From Lachnospiraceae bacterium (GTDB lineage: Bacteria; Bacillota; Clostridia; Lachnospirales; Lachnospiraceae): 64,000 nt of DNA. The stretch spans positions 1 to 64,000 of the forward strand of contig SVEE01000007.1 in assembly GCA_015057525.1 (NCBI GenBank). The letters are read 5' to 3'. Made by a program: the position numbers and the translations under genes. Under the pieces are notes generated by a model that was given only the letters and a program-made list of their open reading frames with translations, ran no database searches and was not told the origin of the DNA. Below are positions 54,804-63,797 of the stretch, piece by piece; the first letter of the stretch is position 1; every line of letters starts with the position of its first letter.

Positions 54804-56096
54804 ATGAAAGATAAGGCAATCAATGACATTAAATACTGGGGGCAGTTGTTTCTACTTCCTATATATTGGTTGTCTTTTTTGTTTCCAAGAAGTAAGAATA
54901 TTTGGCTTTTTGGTTCTACTTTTGGACGACGTTTCGCAGACAATCCGAGATATTTTTATTTGTATGTAAGTCAACTTGGGAGAGATGATACAGACGCAAA
55001 AAAGGCAAGTGGCTTGCAGGCTTCAAAGAATAAAAAAATACGTGCTATCTGGATAAGTCATGATAAAAGTGTCGTCGAATTTCTTACAGGCAATGGCTAT
55101 GAGGCATATTACTATCATTCCCTGAAGGGGATATGGTACTGCTTAAGAGGTAAGGTTTATATATTTGACAATTATTCAAAGGATATAAGCTTTTGGCTTA
55201 GTGGTGGCGCAAAAAAAATTAATTTGTGGCATGGAGTGGGTAATAAATGCATTAACTACGACAATAAACATGACAGGGTTAGACATCCTAAAAATATCTG
55301 GGAGAAATTTAAGTATTTTCCTAGAAGGCTTTCAGATGAAAAACCAAGTCATTATATACTTACCACATCGCCTATTATGACGGAGATTTTTGAGAGGGCA
55401 TTTCAGTGCAAAAAAGGACATGCCATAGAGGTTGGATATCCAAGAAATGATGTGGTACTTCAGGAGGATGATAAGCCGGTTATTGATAATCTTTTGACTG
55501 ACAAAGAGAGAGTATTGTTGGATAAGATAGAGGCATGGAAGTCGGGTGATACAACTGTAGGGTGTAAAAAAATTATTGCCTACTTGCCTACCTTTAGGGC
55601 TTCGGAAACTAAGTTTTCAGAGATTATGGACTTAGAAAGGTTTAACAAGTTTTTGGAAGAAAAAAATCTTATTATGATTTGCAAGCTTCATCCAAAATCT
55701 GCTGTAAAAAAAGAATTTGAGAATATAAATTTTTCTAATATTTATAATGTATCATCACAAGTAGATGTAAATTCATTCTTAAGAGAAGTAGATATTTTGG
55801 TTGCTGATTATTCATCGGCGTATAGTGATTTTATGTTGCTTGACAGACCAGTCGTTGCTTTTCATTATGATTACGAAGAGTATGCAGGTGACACAAGGGA
55901 TGCATATTTCGATTTTAGCGAGTATATGCCTGAGGTCAAAGCGACTAATATGGAAGAACTTATGCAGGGATTGTCTGAGGTTTTAGAAGAGGATAGATGC
56001 AGAGAGGCAAGAGCAGATTCTTGTAGTAAAATTTTTAAATACAAGGATGCATCTGCGTGTGAGAGACTTGCAGACAGCGTATTTAGGTTGTTGTAG
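54804..56096 (+). CDS. CDP-glycerol glycerophosphotransferase-like enzyme (TagB/TagF family)
   Basis: 431 aa from the ATG at 54804 after GGAGGG; an earlier in-frame ATG at 54768 lacks a ribosome site. Motifs NLWHGVGNK (about 160), PTFRASETKF, CKLHPKS and DILVADYSSAYSDFMLLDRPVV are those of the TagB/TagF family, which moves polyol-phosphate from a CDP carrier to an acceptor. The HGVGNK loop differs from the usual HGTxxK. A wall teichoic acid is one acceptor possibility; a flagellar or capsule glycan is another. It follows the inverted repeat and sigma-28 site. Confidence 0.85.
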   Translation: MKDKAINDIKYWGQLFLLPIYWLSFLFPRSKNIWLFGSTFGRRFADNPRYFYLYVSQLGRDDTDAKKASGLQASKNKKIRAIWISHDKSVVEFLTGNGYEAYYYHSLKGIWYCLRGKVYIFDNYSKDISFWLSGGAKKINLWHGVGNKCINYDNKHDRVRHPKNIWEKFKYFPRRLSDEKPSHYILTTSPIMTEIFERAFQCKKGHAIEVGYPRNDVVLQEDDKPVIDNLLTDKERVLLDKIEAWKSGDTTVGCKKIIAYLPTFRASETKFSEIMDLERFNKFLEEKNLIMICKLHPKSAVKKEFENINFSNIYNVSSQVDVNSFLREVDILVADYSSAYSDFMLLDRPVVAFHYDYEEYAGDTRDAYFDFSEYMPEVKATNMEELMQGLSEVLEEDRCREARADSCSKIFKYKDASACERLADSVFRLL

Positions 56097-56166
56097 AAAT
56101 TTGAAATAACTGTTAAATAATTACAGGTAATACGTGTTGGAAAAATAAAAGAGTGGAGGGTTAGAT

Positions 56167-57684
56167 ATGAATACAGATTATATTATTGTTCAGGCAGGTG
56201 GCAAGGGAACCAGAATGGAGTATTTGACAACAAATAAACCGAAATCCTTGGTTCCAGTTCATAATTTGCCTATGTTGTTTCATTTATTTAGAAAATATCC
56301 GGGCAAGAAATTTATTATTATAGGTGATTACAAATATGATGTTTTAAATAAATACTTAAAGGCATTTGCGGATGTAAAATATTTATTAGTAGATGCCAGA
56401 GGTTATCAGGGGACCTGTGCAGGACTTTCTAAGGCAATTAATCTTATACCAGATAAAGAAAGCTTTATGCTTATCTGGTCAGACCTTATATTGCCAAAGG
56501 AGTTTGAGATGCCTACAGAGGATGGAAACTATCTAGGTTTATCCGGTGATTTCAGATGTCGCTGGAAGTACGAGAATGGTGAGTTTGAGGAAGAACCTTC
56601 TGTAGAGCATGGTGTGGCAGGCTTATTTGTTTTTAAGGATAAAGAACAGATTATAAATGTACCTACTGAGGGTGAGTTTGTAAGATGGCTCAAGGAAACA
56701 GGCATGAAGCCTAAGGAACTCGTCTTATCTAAGACTAAGGAATATGGTCTTATATCTGAGTATAAGAAATTGGTGACAGAGCGTTGTCGTCCTTTCAACA
56801 AAATGACTGTTGATGGAGATAAACTTATAAAGGAAGGTATCGATGAGCAGGGAAGAAAGCTTGCGGTAAGAGAGAAGGCCTGGTACAAATTTGTTGAACC
56901 ACTTGGTTTTACCGATACACCTAAGATTTATAGCTATGAGCCTTTTGTGATGGAGAAGGTTGCAGGAAAAAACATATTTGAATACGATCTTACCAGAGAA
57001 GAAAAAAGTATGGTGCTAGAAAGAATAGTAAATATGCTTAAAAAACTTCATTCCATAGGAGGGGAGATTCCTACAGATTATTTCAGTATGCAGGAAGCAT
57101 ATGCAGATAAAACATTTGATAGATTAGAGAAAATACGAGACTTAGTTCCATTTGCTAATCAGGAATTCATAGAGATTAATGGAAGAAAATGCAGAAACGT
57201 ATTTTTCTATAAGGATTTGCTTGAGGAGAAATTATCTAAACTTGATGCAAAAAGCTTCGTACTTTTACATGGAGATTGTACTTTCTGTAACATGATGCTT
57301 AGAGATGAGAATTTGCAGCCACTTGTAATTGATCCTAGAGGATATTTTGGATATACCGAGATGTATGGCGATGTAGCGTACGATTGGGCAAAGCTTTATT
57401 ATTCGATAGTGGGTAATTACGACAAATTTAATGTTAAGGATTTCAGACTTGGAATAGATGATAGTGGAGAGATTGGCAAAATCACCTTAGAGATAGGCTC
57501 GAATGGTTGGGAAGAACTTGAAGAAGAGTATCTTGAACTCATAGCAGACGATGTTACAGGTGAGCAGCTGAAGCTTATACATGCAGTAATTTGGCTTTCA
57601 CTTACAACCTATGCGTGGGAGGATTACGATTCTATATGTGGAGCATTTTATAATGGGCTTTATTATTTGGAAGAGGTATTATAG
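56167..57684 (+). CDS. Fused sugar-nucleotidyltransferase and choline/ethanolamine-type kinase
   Basis: 505 aa. Residues 1-230: nucleotidyltransferase with IIVQAGGKGTRMEYLTTNKPK and a WSDLILP metal site, as in LicC-type and glucose-1-phosphate types. Residues about 240-505: kinase-like APH fold with HGDCTFCNMML and DPRGYFGYTEMYGDVAYD (catalytic and metal Asp). LicA-LicC activities (choline kinase and cytidylyltransferase) in one chain are one reading; a sugar kinase and activator another. Substrate unknown. Starts after GGAGGG. Confidence 0.8.
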   Translation: MNTDYIIVQAGGKGTRMEYLTTNKPKSLVPVHNLPMLFHLFRKYPGKKFIIIGDYKYDVLNKYLKAFADVKYLLVDARGYQGTCAGLSKAINLIPDKESFMLIWSDLILPKEFEMPTEDGNYLGLSGDFRCRWKYENGEFEEEPSVEHGVAGLFVFKDKEQIINVPTEGEFVRWLKETGMKPKELVLSKTKEYGLISEYKKLVTERCRPFNKMTVDGDKLIKEGIDEQGRKLAVREKAWYKFVEPLGFTDTPKIYSYEPFVMEKVAGKNIFEYDLTREEKSMVLERIVNMLKKLHSIGGEIPTDYFSMQEAYADKTFDRLEKIRDLVPFANQEFIEINGRKCRNVFFYKDLLEEKLSKLDAKSFVLLHGDCTFCNMMLRDENLQPLVIDPRGYFGYTEMYGDVAYDWAKLYYSIVGNYDKFNVKDFRLGIDDSGEIGKITLEIGSNGWEELEEEYLELIADDVTGEQLKLIHAVIWLSLTTYAWEDYDSICGAFYNGLYYLEEVL

Positions 57685-57696
57685 GGAGGATAACAT

Positions 57697-58275
57697 ATGA
57701 TTAAGTATTTTGAAAAATTATTAAGCATAATTGATACATCGATACACAGTATAGATGAAAAGGCTTTTAATACGCTTGTCGAGGATTGCGTTGGTGCACT
57801 TAAGAAAGGTAACAAGATAATTGTTTCAGGATTGGGTAAAAATGTACCTATTTGCGAAAAATTTGTAGGAAGCATGTCATCACTTGGACTTGACGCGCAG
57901 TTCTTGCATACTAATTCAGCAGTTCACGGTGATATGGGTATTGTTAAGGATGAGGATGTAATTATTATTCTTACTAAGAGTGGAGAGACAGAGGAGTCTA
58001 TTTATCTTTCGAGACTTCTTAAGAACAGAAAAGCGATTCAGTGGCTTCTTACCTTTGAACAGGAGAGCACACTTACAAAAGAGATAGAGAAATGTTTTAT
58101 CCTTGATTTGGAACATGAGGGTGATATGTGGAATATTATGCCGAACAATTCCACAACACTTAACTTAATTGTGTTACAGGCAGTGGCTATGCAGGTGGCG
58201 GAGAAGATGGGATTAACCATCGAGGACTTCAAGAAAAATCATCCGGGAGGACATATTGGAGAATTGCTTAAGTAA
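57697..58275 (+). CDS. SIS-domain sugar-phosphate isomerase (KpsF/GutQ-like)
   Basis: 192 aa, the SIS domain without the CBS pair found in longer KpsF. Motifs ILTKSGETEES and the closing NHPGGHIGELL match the phosphosugar isomerase family (arabinose-5-phosphate or phosphoheptose isomerase). It probably provides an isomerised sugar phosphate for the glycan. Directly after the previous gene, AGGGAGG upstream. Confidence 0.85.
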   Translation: MIKYFEKLLSIIDTSIHSIDEKAFNTLVEDCVGALKKGNKIIVSGLGKNVPICEKFVGSMSSLGLDAQFLHTNSAVHGDMGIVKDEDVIIILTKSGETEESIYLSRLLKNRKAIQWLLTFEQESTLTKEIEKCFILDLEHEGDMWNIMPNNSTTLNLIVLQAVAMQVAEKMGLTIEDFKKNHPGGHIGELLK

Positions 58276-58356
58276 GTGGCAGCCAGTTGGTGATTGTTAA
58301 TAGTATGTAATATTCACGAATATGAATAGAAATTTGACAGATATAGGGGATGTAAA

Positions 58357-58734
58357 ATGATAAAAAAACATACAGTTTCGCCTCTTGGTAAAACATGGAT
58401 ACTTGATTTAGATGGGACAATCGTTAAGCATAATGGATATAAGATAGACGGAAAAGATAGCTTTCTTGATGGGGCAGAAGAATTTCTAAAAAATATTCCT
58501 AAAACAGATAAGATAGTATTTCTCACATCAAGAACAGAGAATGAGAAGAAGCTTACTGAGGATTTTCTCGCAGAAAATAATATCCATTATGATGATATTG
58601 TTTATAATGCTCCTTATGGTGAGCGTATTTTGGTAAATGATGCGAAACCATCAGGACTTGAGACGGCGATAGCGGTTAATACAAAAAGAGATGAGTTTAT
58701 GGAAGATGAGTTTGTGGTTGATGAGAGCTTGTAG
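58357..58734 (+). CDS. Small HAD-superfamily phosphatase
   Basis: 125 aa. Motif I LDLDGTI with the intact DxD, motif II LTSRTE. A small, capless HAD of the type that removes phosphate from sugar phosphates in surface-glycan pathways. Motif III/IV region (LVNDAKPSGLE) is short. Substrate unknown; the place after the isomerase suggests it acts on the isomerised sugar phosphate. Confidence 0.75.
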   Translation: MIKKHTVSPLGKTWILDLDGTIVKHNGYKIDGKDSFLDGAEEFLKNIPKTDKIVFLTSRTENEKKLTEDFLAENNIHYDDIVYNAPYGERILVNDAKPSGLETAIAVNTKRDEFMEDEFVVDESL

Positions 58735-58787
58735 CAGGATGTAAATTTTGTAGAATTATTTGAATGTAGAAATGTAGCAGGTGAAAG

Positions 58788-59234
58788 ATGAAAGATATAA
58801 ATATTCTTAAGGAAAAGGCTCAAAAAGGCAGGTTGCTATGGCTTGAGCTGGTTGAAAAATATAATATAGATGATGCTACATTTGTGGTGTTGCTTCCTGA
58901 TACAAATCGCAGAGATAATGAGTGTGCGATGAAATATACGGATGCATTTTTAACACAGAAGTATGCTAAAAAAGCTTTGGTTTTAAGTCATGATGAGTGG
59001 GTTCGGAATGAGGGTATGAAGCTTACAGGTAATGCTGAATATGTGGAATTTGACAGAGAAAGTGCGAAGGCTCTTATGCAGTTTTATTGTTTGTATGAAT
59101 TTGCTCCTAATTTGGTTATTGCATCTCTTACAGAGCCATCTGGTAGACTTGGTGAAAAACTTGTCGGACATAAAGAGCCAGCACTTAGTTATGAGGAAGT
59201 GTTTAAAGCGGTAGTTTATAGATTGTGGGATTGA
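58788..59234 (+). CDS. Small partner protein of GT9-like cassette, copy 1
   Basis: 148 aa. GRLLWLELVEKYNI at the start and ALMQFYCLYEFAPNLVIASL with GRLGEKLVG near the end match copy 2 (from 60540) throughout: GRKYWIRLLEENNI and AICRLYMLYKFTRQIIINTY with GRLVG. The two are paralogues, each paired with a large GT9-like gene. No known family recognised. Starts after AGGTGAAAG. Confidence 0.7.
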   Translation: MKDINILKEKAQKGRLLWLELVEKYNIDDATFVVLLPDTNRRDNECAMKYTDAFLTQKYAKKALVLSHDEWVRNEGMKLTGNAEYVEFDRESAKALMQFYCLYEFAPNLVIASLTEPSGRLGEKLVGHKEPALSYEEVFKAVVYRLWD

Positions 59235-59250
59235 TTTAGGGGTATTTTGT

Positions 59251-60567
59251 ATGGAAGCAAATATGACTATGCAGATGAAACAAAATATTGACAGGCTTGC
59301 TTGTAATGGTGATTTTGAAAATAAGCGTGTGGTTGTTTTTGGAAGTAATCAGGCAGCAGAGGAGATAGTGGATTATTTGTTCGAGAAATCTGTGAAGGTT
59401 GATATGCTGGTTGACAACAGCGAAAAAAAGATAGGCAGCTCAATGAAAGGGATTGATATAGCTTCTCCAGAGGAATATTTAAGACCTTTTCAGGACAACA
59501 CGATTGTTTTAATTGCGTCCAAATATTATGCAGAAATGGCACTTCAGCTTAAGGCTATGGGATATGAAGAGGGTGTACATATTAGGAAGGTTGTAGAGTA
59601 CACAGGTCATAGCAGTAGCTCGCTGAGTGATGAAGAATTTGACAAGCGTTTTGAGATAGTGAAGCAGGGCGAAATATGTTATAATAGAGTATTAAATATT
59701 TATCCTGATGTAGAGAAAATATTTGCGTGTCCGCTCACTATATTAGGTGACACTTATGTGTCGGTAGCCTGTATTCATGATTATGTAAAAAAAGAGAACA
59801 TAAATGATTATCTTATTTTGGTGGTAAGTAAGCCTTGTTATAAGGTAGTAAGCTTGTTTGGATTTGATAATATAATGCAGATTACTCCATCTGAGATGGG
59901 AGCTTTAGTGCAGTTTTCGATATTTGCCAATAAGGCTAATAAAGAGATAATTAATTTACATCACAGAATTCCATATACTTGCCGTATAGGTGATATTGGC
60001 AATTATAGAGAAGTGAATTTTATGGATCATTTTAGATATTCTATGTTTGGTTTACCCGAGGGTACATTGCCGGAAAAACCAAAGGGATTTAGAGGAACTA
60101 AAGAGAGTAAAGAGTATGTTGAGACGTTGTTCAAGGACAATGATTTAATATATGGTAAAACTGCAATATTGATACCTTATGCCAATACATTGTCGCAGGT
60201 TCCTGTGGGAATATGGGAGAAGATAACCGAGAGGCTGATTGACTTAGGATATACAGTTTGTACTAATTGTGATGGCAACAGTCAGCCACCTATAAAGGGA
60301 ACAAAGGCTTTGTTTTTTGATTTGACATATGGACTTGAGACGCTTGAGGCAGCAGGTCTTCTTATAGGGCTTAGATGTGGTCTTTGCGATGTGTTATCTA
60401 CTGCTGATTGCAGAAAGATTATTTTGTATCCTGACAGGATTTATGGTCCGGATACGTTTATGAAGTTTTTCAGTATAAAGGATATGCAGCTTGCAGAGGA
60501 TGTTGAGGAAATTTTAATGAAAAATGAGGATTGTGTGCAATGGGTAAAGAAAGCAGTGAAGAATTAA
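59251..60567 (+). CDS. Rossmann-GT9-like glycosyltransferase, copy 1
   Basis: 438 aa. N-terminal Rossmann-like domain (about 20-120: KRVVVFGSNQAAEEIVDYL, SPEEYL, IVLIASKYYAEM). From about 155 on it resembles a GT-B glycosyltransferase of family 9 (heptosyltransferase type): PLTILGDTYVSVACIHDY, then ILIPYANTLSQVP, GYTVCTN and LLIGLRCGLCDVLSTAD with YPDR. It probably transfers a sugar during glycan assembly. Copy 2 follows after its small partner. Confidence 0.75.
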   Translation: MEANMTMQMKQNIDRLACNGDFENKRVVVFGSNQAAEEIVDYLFEKSVKVDMLVDNSEKKIGSSMKGIDIASPEEYLRPFQDNTIVLIASKYYAEMALQLKAMGYEEGVHIRKVVEYTGHSSSSLSDEEFDKRFEIVKQGEICYNRVLNIYPDVEKIFACPLTILGDTYVSVACIHDYVKKENINDYLILVVSKPCYKVVSLFGFDNIMQITPSEMGALVQFSIFANKANKEIINLHHRIPYTCRIGDIGNYREVNFMDHFRYSMFGLPEGTLPEKPKGFRGTKESKEYVETLFKDNDLIYGKTAILIPYANTLSQVPVGIWEKITERLIDLGYTVCTNCDGNSQPPIKGTKALFFDLTYGLETLEAAGLLIGLRCGLCDVLSTADCRKIILYPDRIYGPDTFMKFFSIKDMQLAEDVEEILMKNEDCVQWVKKAVKN

Positions 60568-61019
60568 TAGAAGAAGCTATAAATGCTGCGGATATGGGAC
60601 GGAAATATTGGATACGTCTGCTCGAGGAAAATAATATAACAAAGCGGGACATGGTTATATTTATGGTTAATAGCGAGCAGGAATACAATTACTACACATT
60701 GCAATATTTAAAAGATTTAAAAAGAAATAGTAAGATAAGGAATATATTTGTTGTATCTGATTTACATGGTGCAGCGAAGTATGTAGAGAAATATGCTACA
60801 GAGAAGGTTACATTTATTGGATGTATGCATGAAGAAGTAGAGGCGATATGCAGACTGTATATGTTGTATAAATTTACGAGGCAAATAATAATTAATACCT
60901 ATGATGGAACCTCCGACGTGGATGCAGGCAGACTTGTGGGAGTAGGAGATATTTCTGTAAAGGATATAGTTGCTGTTTCTATATTGGGATTGCCTAAGGT
61001 GCCTGATGAAGTAAAGTGA
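60540..61019 (+). CDS. Small partner protein of GT9-like cassette, copy 2
   Basis: 159 aa from the ATG at 60540, overlapping the previous gene by 28 bases, with GAGGA upstream. A paralogue of the 148-aa protein (58788). Overlap shows translational coupling to the copy 1 transferase, though its natural partner may be the next gene. No family named. Confidence 0.7.
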   Translation: MGKESSEELIEEAINAADMGRKYWIRLLEENNITKRDMVIFMVNSEQEYNYYTLQYLKDLKRNSKIRNIFVVSDLHGAAKYVEKYATEKVTFIGCMHEEVEAICRLYMLYKFTRQIIINTYDGTSDVDAGRLVGVGDISVKDIVAVSILGLPKVPDEVK

Positions 61020-61039
61020 CAAAGTATGGAGAACGTATT

Positions 61040-62323
61040 ATGGAATCGATGGAGCAAGCTGTTGCAAAAAATTTAGATGAGTTAATAAAGTCTGATAAAA
61101 TTACTAAAGCCAGCGAAATTATTTTATTTGGAGCTAACAAATCATCTATGTATATATACGATTTGTTGGGTGGTTTTGATATTGTCGCTATTATTGACAA
61201 TGATACTAGAAAAACAGGACAGATAATTAATGGATTAAAGGTTTATACTCCCGAGGAATATTTAAATACATATAATGATGAAATACGAATTTTGATTGCA
61301 TCTGAGTATTATGCAGAAATGTGTGATCAATTGGAAGTGTTAGGATATAGAAGAAATATAGAAGTTTTTCCTTTGTGGAAAGGAAGACGATACTATGATA
61401 CGTCAAAGGAGACTTTTGATTATCATTCAGCACAAGCTATAAGAGGCAAAGATATATATGACAGATTAGTTGAGAACGATCTTGATATGCATTTGTTTAT
61501 ATGTCCATATGCAGGAACAGGAGATATATATCTTGTAGGTATGTATTTAGAAAAATATATTAAACAAAGAAATATCACAAATTATGTGCTTACAGTTATA
61601 GGTAAGGGCTGTGAAAAAATAGCTAATTTATTTGAACTTAATTGCATTAATTTATCGCAGAGAGATACAGAAGACCTTTTGTTGTTTAGCCGTGTAGTTG
61701 GATTGGGAAAATGCAAGGTTAGAATACTTAATGATGGTTATTTGCAGGTTATGGTTAAACGTATGAGAGGTTACAAGGGTGTTGATTTTCATACGATGTT
61801 CCAGAACTGTGTTTTTGAAGTGGATGAAAAACTCGCGGATGTAAGCATTAACCAACAAAATGCAGATGATTTATTTGAACAATATAATCTGATAAAAGGG
61901 AAAACGGTATTACTTTCACCTTATGCTAACACAATATACAGTATGCCAAATGAATTTTGGGAAAACTTGGCAGATGAGTTAGTGAATAGTGGTTATACGG
62001 TATGCACTAATTCATGTGGAGAAAACGAACCGCCGATAAAAGGGACAGAAGGTGTTTTTATACCGTACAATAAGGTTGTTGATTTTTTGGACAAGGCAGG
62101 ATGCTTTGTTGGAATGAGAAGTGGCCTTTGCGATATAGTTTCATCTACAAAAGCTAAGATGGTGGTTTTGTATCCTGATGGAAATATATTTGGAACTTGT
62201 TCGACTTATGATTATTTTTCGCTTGAGAAGATGGGGTTGAAGAAGGATGGACTGTTAGAGGTAATTGTTCGAAGGGATATGGATGTTGAATGCGTTGTTG
62301 GTGAGATAATTAAGCAGGTGTAA
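61040..62323 (+). CDS. Rossmann-GT9-like glycosyltransferase, copy 2
   Basis: 427 aa from the ATG at 61040 with GGAG upstream; a GTG at 61016 is an alternative. Same order as copy 1: Rossmann-like N-terminus (IILFGANKSSMYIYDLL, TPEEYL, IRILIASEYYAEM), then LFICPYAGTGDIYLVGMYLEKY, VLLSPYANTIYSMP, GYTVCTN, and FVGMRSGLCDIVSSTKAKMVVLYP. Together with its small partner it forms a tandem duplicate of the two-gene cassette. Confidence 0.75.
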   Translation: MESMEQAVAKNLDELIKSDKITKASEIILFGANKSSMYIYDLLGGFDIVAIIDNDTRKTGQIINGLKVYTPEEYLNTYNDEIRILIASEYYAEMCDQLEVLGYRRNIEVFPLWKGRRYYDTSKETFDYHSAQAIRGKDIYDRLVENDLDMHLFICPYAGTGDIYLVGMYLEKYIKQRNITNYVLTVIGKGCEKIANLFELNCINLSQRDTEDLLLFSRVVGLGKCKVRILNDGYLQVMVKRMRGYKGVDFHTMFQNCVFEVDEKLADVSINQQNADDLFEQYNLIKGKTVLLSPYANTIYSMPNEFWENLADELVNSGYTVCTNSCGENEPPIKGTEGVFIPYNKVVDFLDKAGCFVGMRSGLCDIVSSTKAKMVVLYPDGNIFGTCSTYDYFSLEKMGLKKDGLLEVIVRRDMDVECVVGEIIKQV

Positions 62324-62334
62324 GGGAGAATGAT

Positions 62335-63786
62335 ATGAGAGATGAATATGAAGCAATGGTTTTGGGTGGTTTTGAAGTTGAAGATGTTGATTATATAATA
62401 TTTGGAACAGGAAAAGTTGGGGATATATTTTATAATAAAATATTTGAATCAATAGGAGATAGGGTGCTCTGTTTTATTAATGAACAGCAAGACATAAAGG
62501 ATTATAGAAATAAGCCGGTATATAAATGCAAGGAGATTCCGCAAGAATATCGTGATAACGGGAATGTAAAATTTATTACTGCTACAATGGGACGAATAGC
62601 TTTCTTTAGTGAAAAAATCAGAGAGATTGGTATTCCACAGAGTAGAATTATAAATCCGAGCAAGATTTTTTCGAGAATAGCTTTTTTGCAAGATGAAAGA
62701 CCTTTAAAGAGAATTATCTTGTATCCAGCTATTACAGATGGAAAAATACTGGATGAAAAAATATGTACGTTTGAGAATATAACAGTTCCGAATCATGATG
62801 AGGATGTGGAGTTCGTTTTCTTAAGTGATATAGAATATAATAAAAAGTTAAGGCAAGATTTTAAAATCATAAGAATAAATGACTTAGCGAATAAAGAATA
62901 TGATTCATATTGGATATGGGATTCAAGTAGAGTAAACGATGAATTTTTAAAGGATAAAGATAGAAAGGTCTGTTGTGATGAGTCATTTATGTTTTGGTCG
63001 GAAGGTAAAATGCACCTTGAATTAAATAATAAGATAAGTCTTCATAGCCACGACAAATTATATAAAAAGAATTATGCAAGAATGTGTGATGATTTATCTA
63101 TATATCAGTATGCTGTGGTGTGTGGAACGGGTCCTTCTATATATAATATGGATGATAAAACAAAAACGATTGTTTCGAGAGGATTAAAAATTGTCTGTAA
63201 CAGTTTTTGTATGACCAAATGTAACATAGTGCCTAATATATATGTTTTTCAAGAGCCAGGTTATGCATTATTTAAGAATAAAAAAATCTTACGAGAGTTA
63301 ATGAAATATGTAATAGATAATAAAATATATTTGGTTGTAAATCAGATGTGGGGCGAGACGCTGATACAATTATTTCCTGATGTAAAAGATTATATTATTG
63401 CATTAAATGAGCAAGAGGATATGTGTTTTCCGTCAAAAACTGCTTTAAACTACAAATTTTATGAAAATGTGGTTCCTGGATTTTGTATACCTATTGCATC
63501 GGGGTTAAAAGATAAGACATATATTATAGGTTGTGATGGTCTTAATAAAAAGTCGGGATGGTCACATGCAAATGGCACAGAGGATAAAGAGGATGGACAT
63601 GACTCTGACAAAGAAGGACATAGCTTCTTTATAATGAATAATATAAAAAGTCTTACAGATTATTCAGATAGAGTTGATGATATATGGAAAGAGGTTTTGG
63701 AGTACGGGGAGAACAACAATAAGGAGTATATTTCCCTTACTGAAAGTAGTTACACAGAGTTGAAGAAACGCTATATAAATTTTTAA
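62335..63786 (+). CDS. MptE-like glycan protein with Rossmann N-terminus
   Basis: 483 aa. N-terminal Rossmann-like part (VDYIIFGTGKVGDIFYNKI) similar in place to that of the GT9-like genes. The C-terminal part has YAVVCGTGPSIYNMD, ASGLKDKTYIIGCDGLNK and a SHANGTEDK segment, resembling the MptE-like (Maf) core but divergent. It may be a third transferase of the cluster. No terminator separates it from the last gene. Confidence 0.65.
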   Translation: MRDEYEAMVLGGFEVEDVDYIIFGTGKVGDIFYNKIFESIGDRVLCFINEQQDIKDYRNKPVYKCKEIPQEYRDNGNVKFITATMGRIAFFSEKIREIGIPQSRIINPSKIFSRIAFLQDERPLKRIILYPAITDGKILDEKICTFENITVPNHDEDVEFVFLSDIEYNKKLRQDFKIIRINDLANKEYDSYWIWDSSRVNDEFLKDKDRKVCCDESFMFWSEGKMHLELNNKISLHSHDKLYKKNYARMCDDLSIYQYAVVCGTGPSIYNMDDKTKTIVSRGLKIVCNSFCMTKCNIVPNIYVFQEPGYALFKNKKILRELMKYVIDNKIYLVVNQMWGETLIQLFPDVKDYIIALNEQEDMCFPSKTALNYKFYENVVPGFCIPIASGLKDKTYIIGCDGLNKKSGWSHANGTEDKEDGHDSDKEGHSFFIMNNIKSLTDYSDRVDDIWKEVLEYGENNNKEYISLTESSYTELKKRYINF

Positions 63787-63797
63787 AGGAAAGTATT

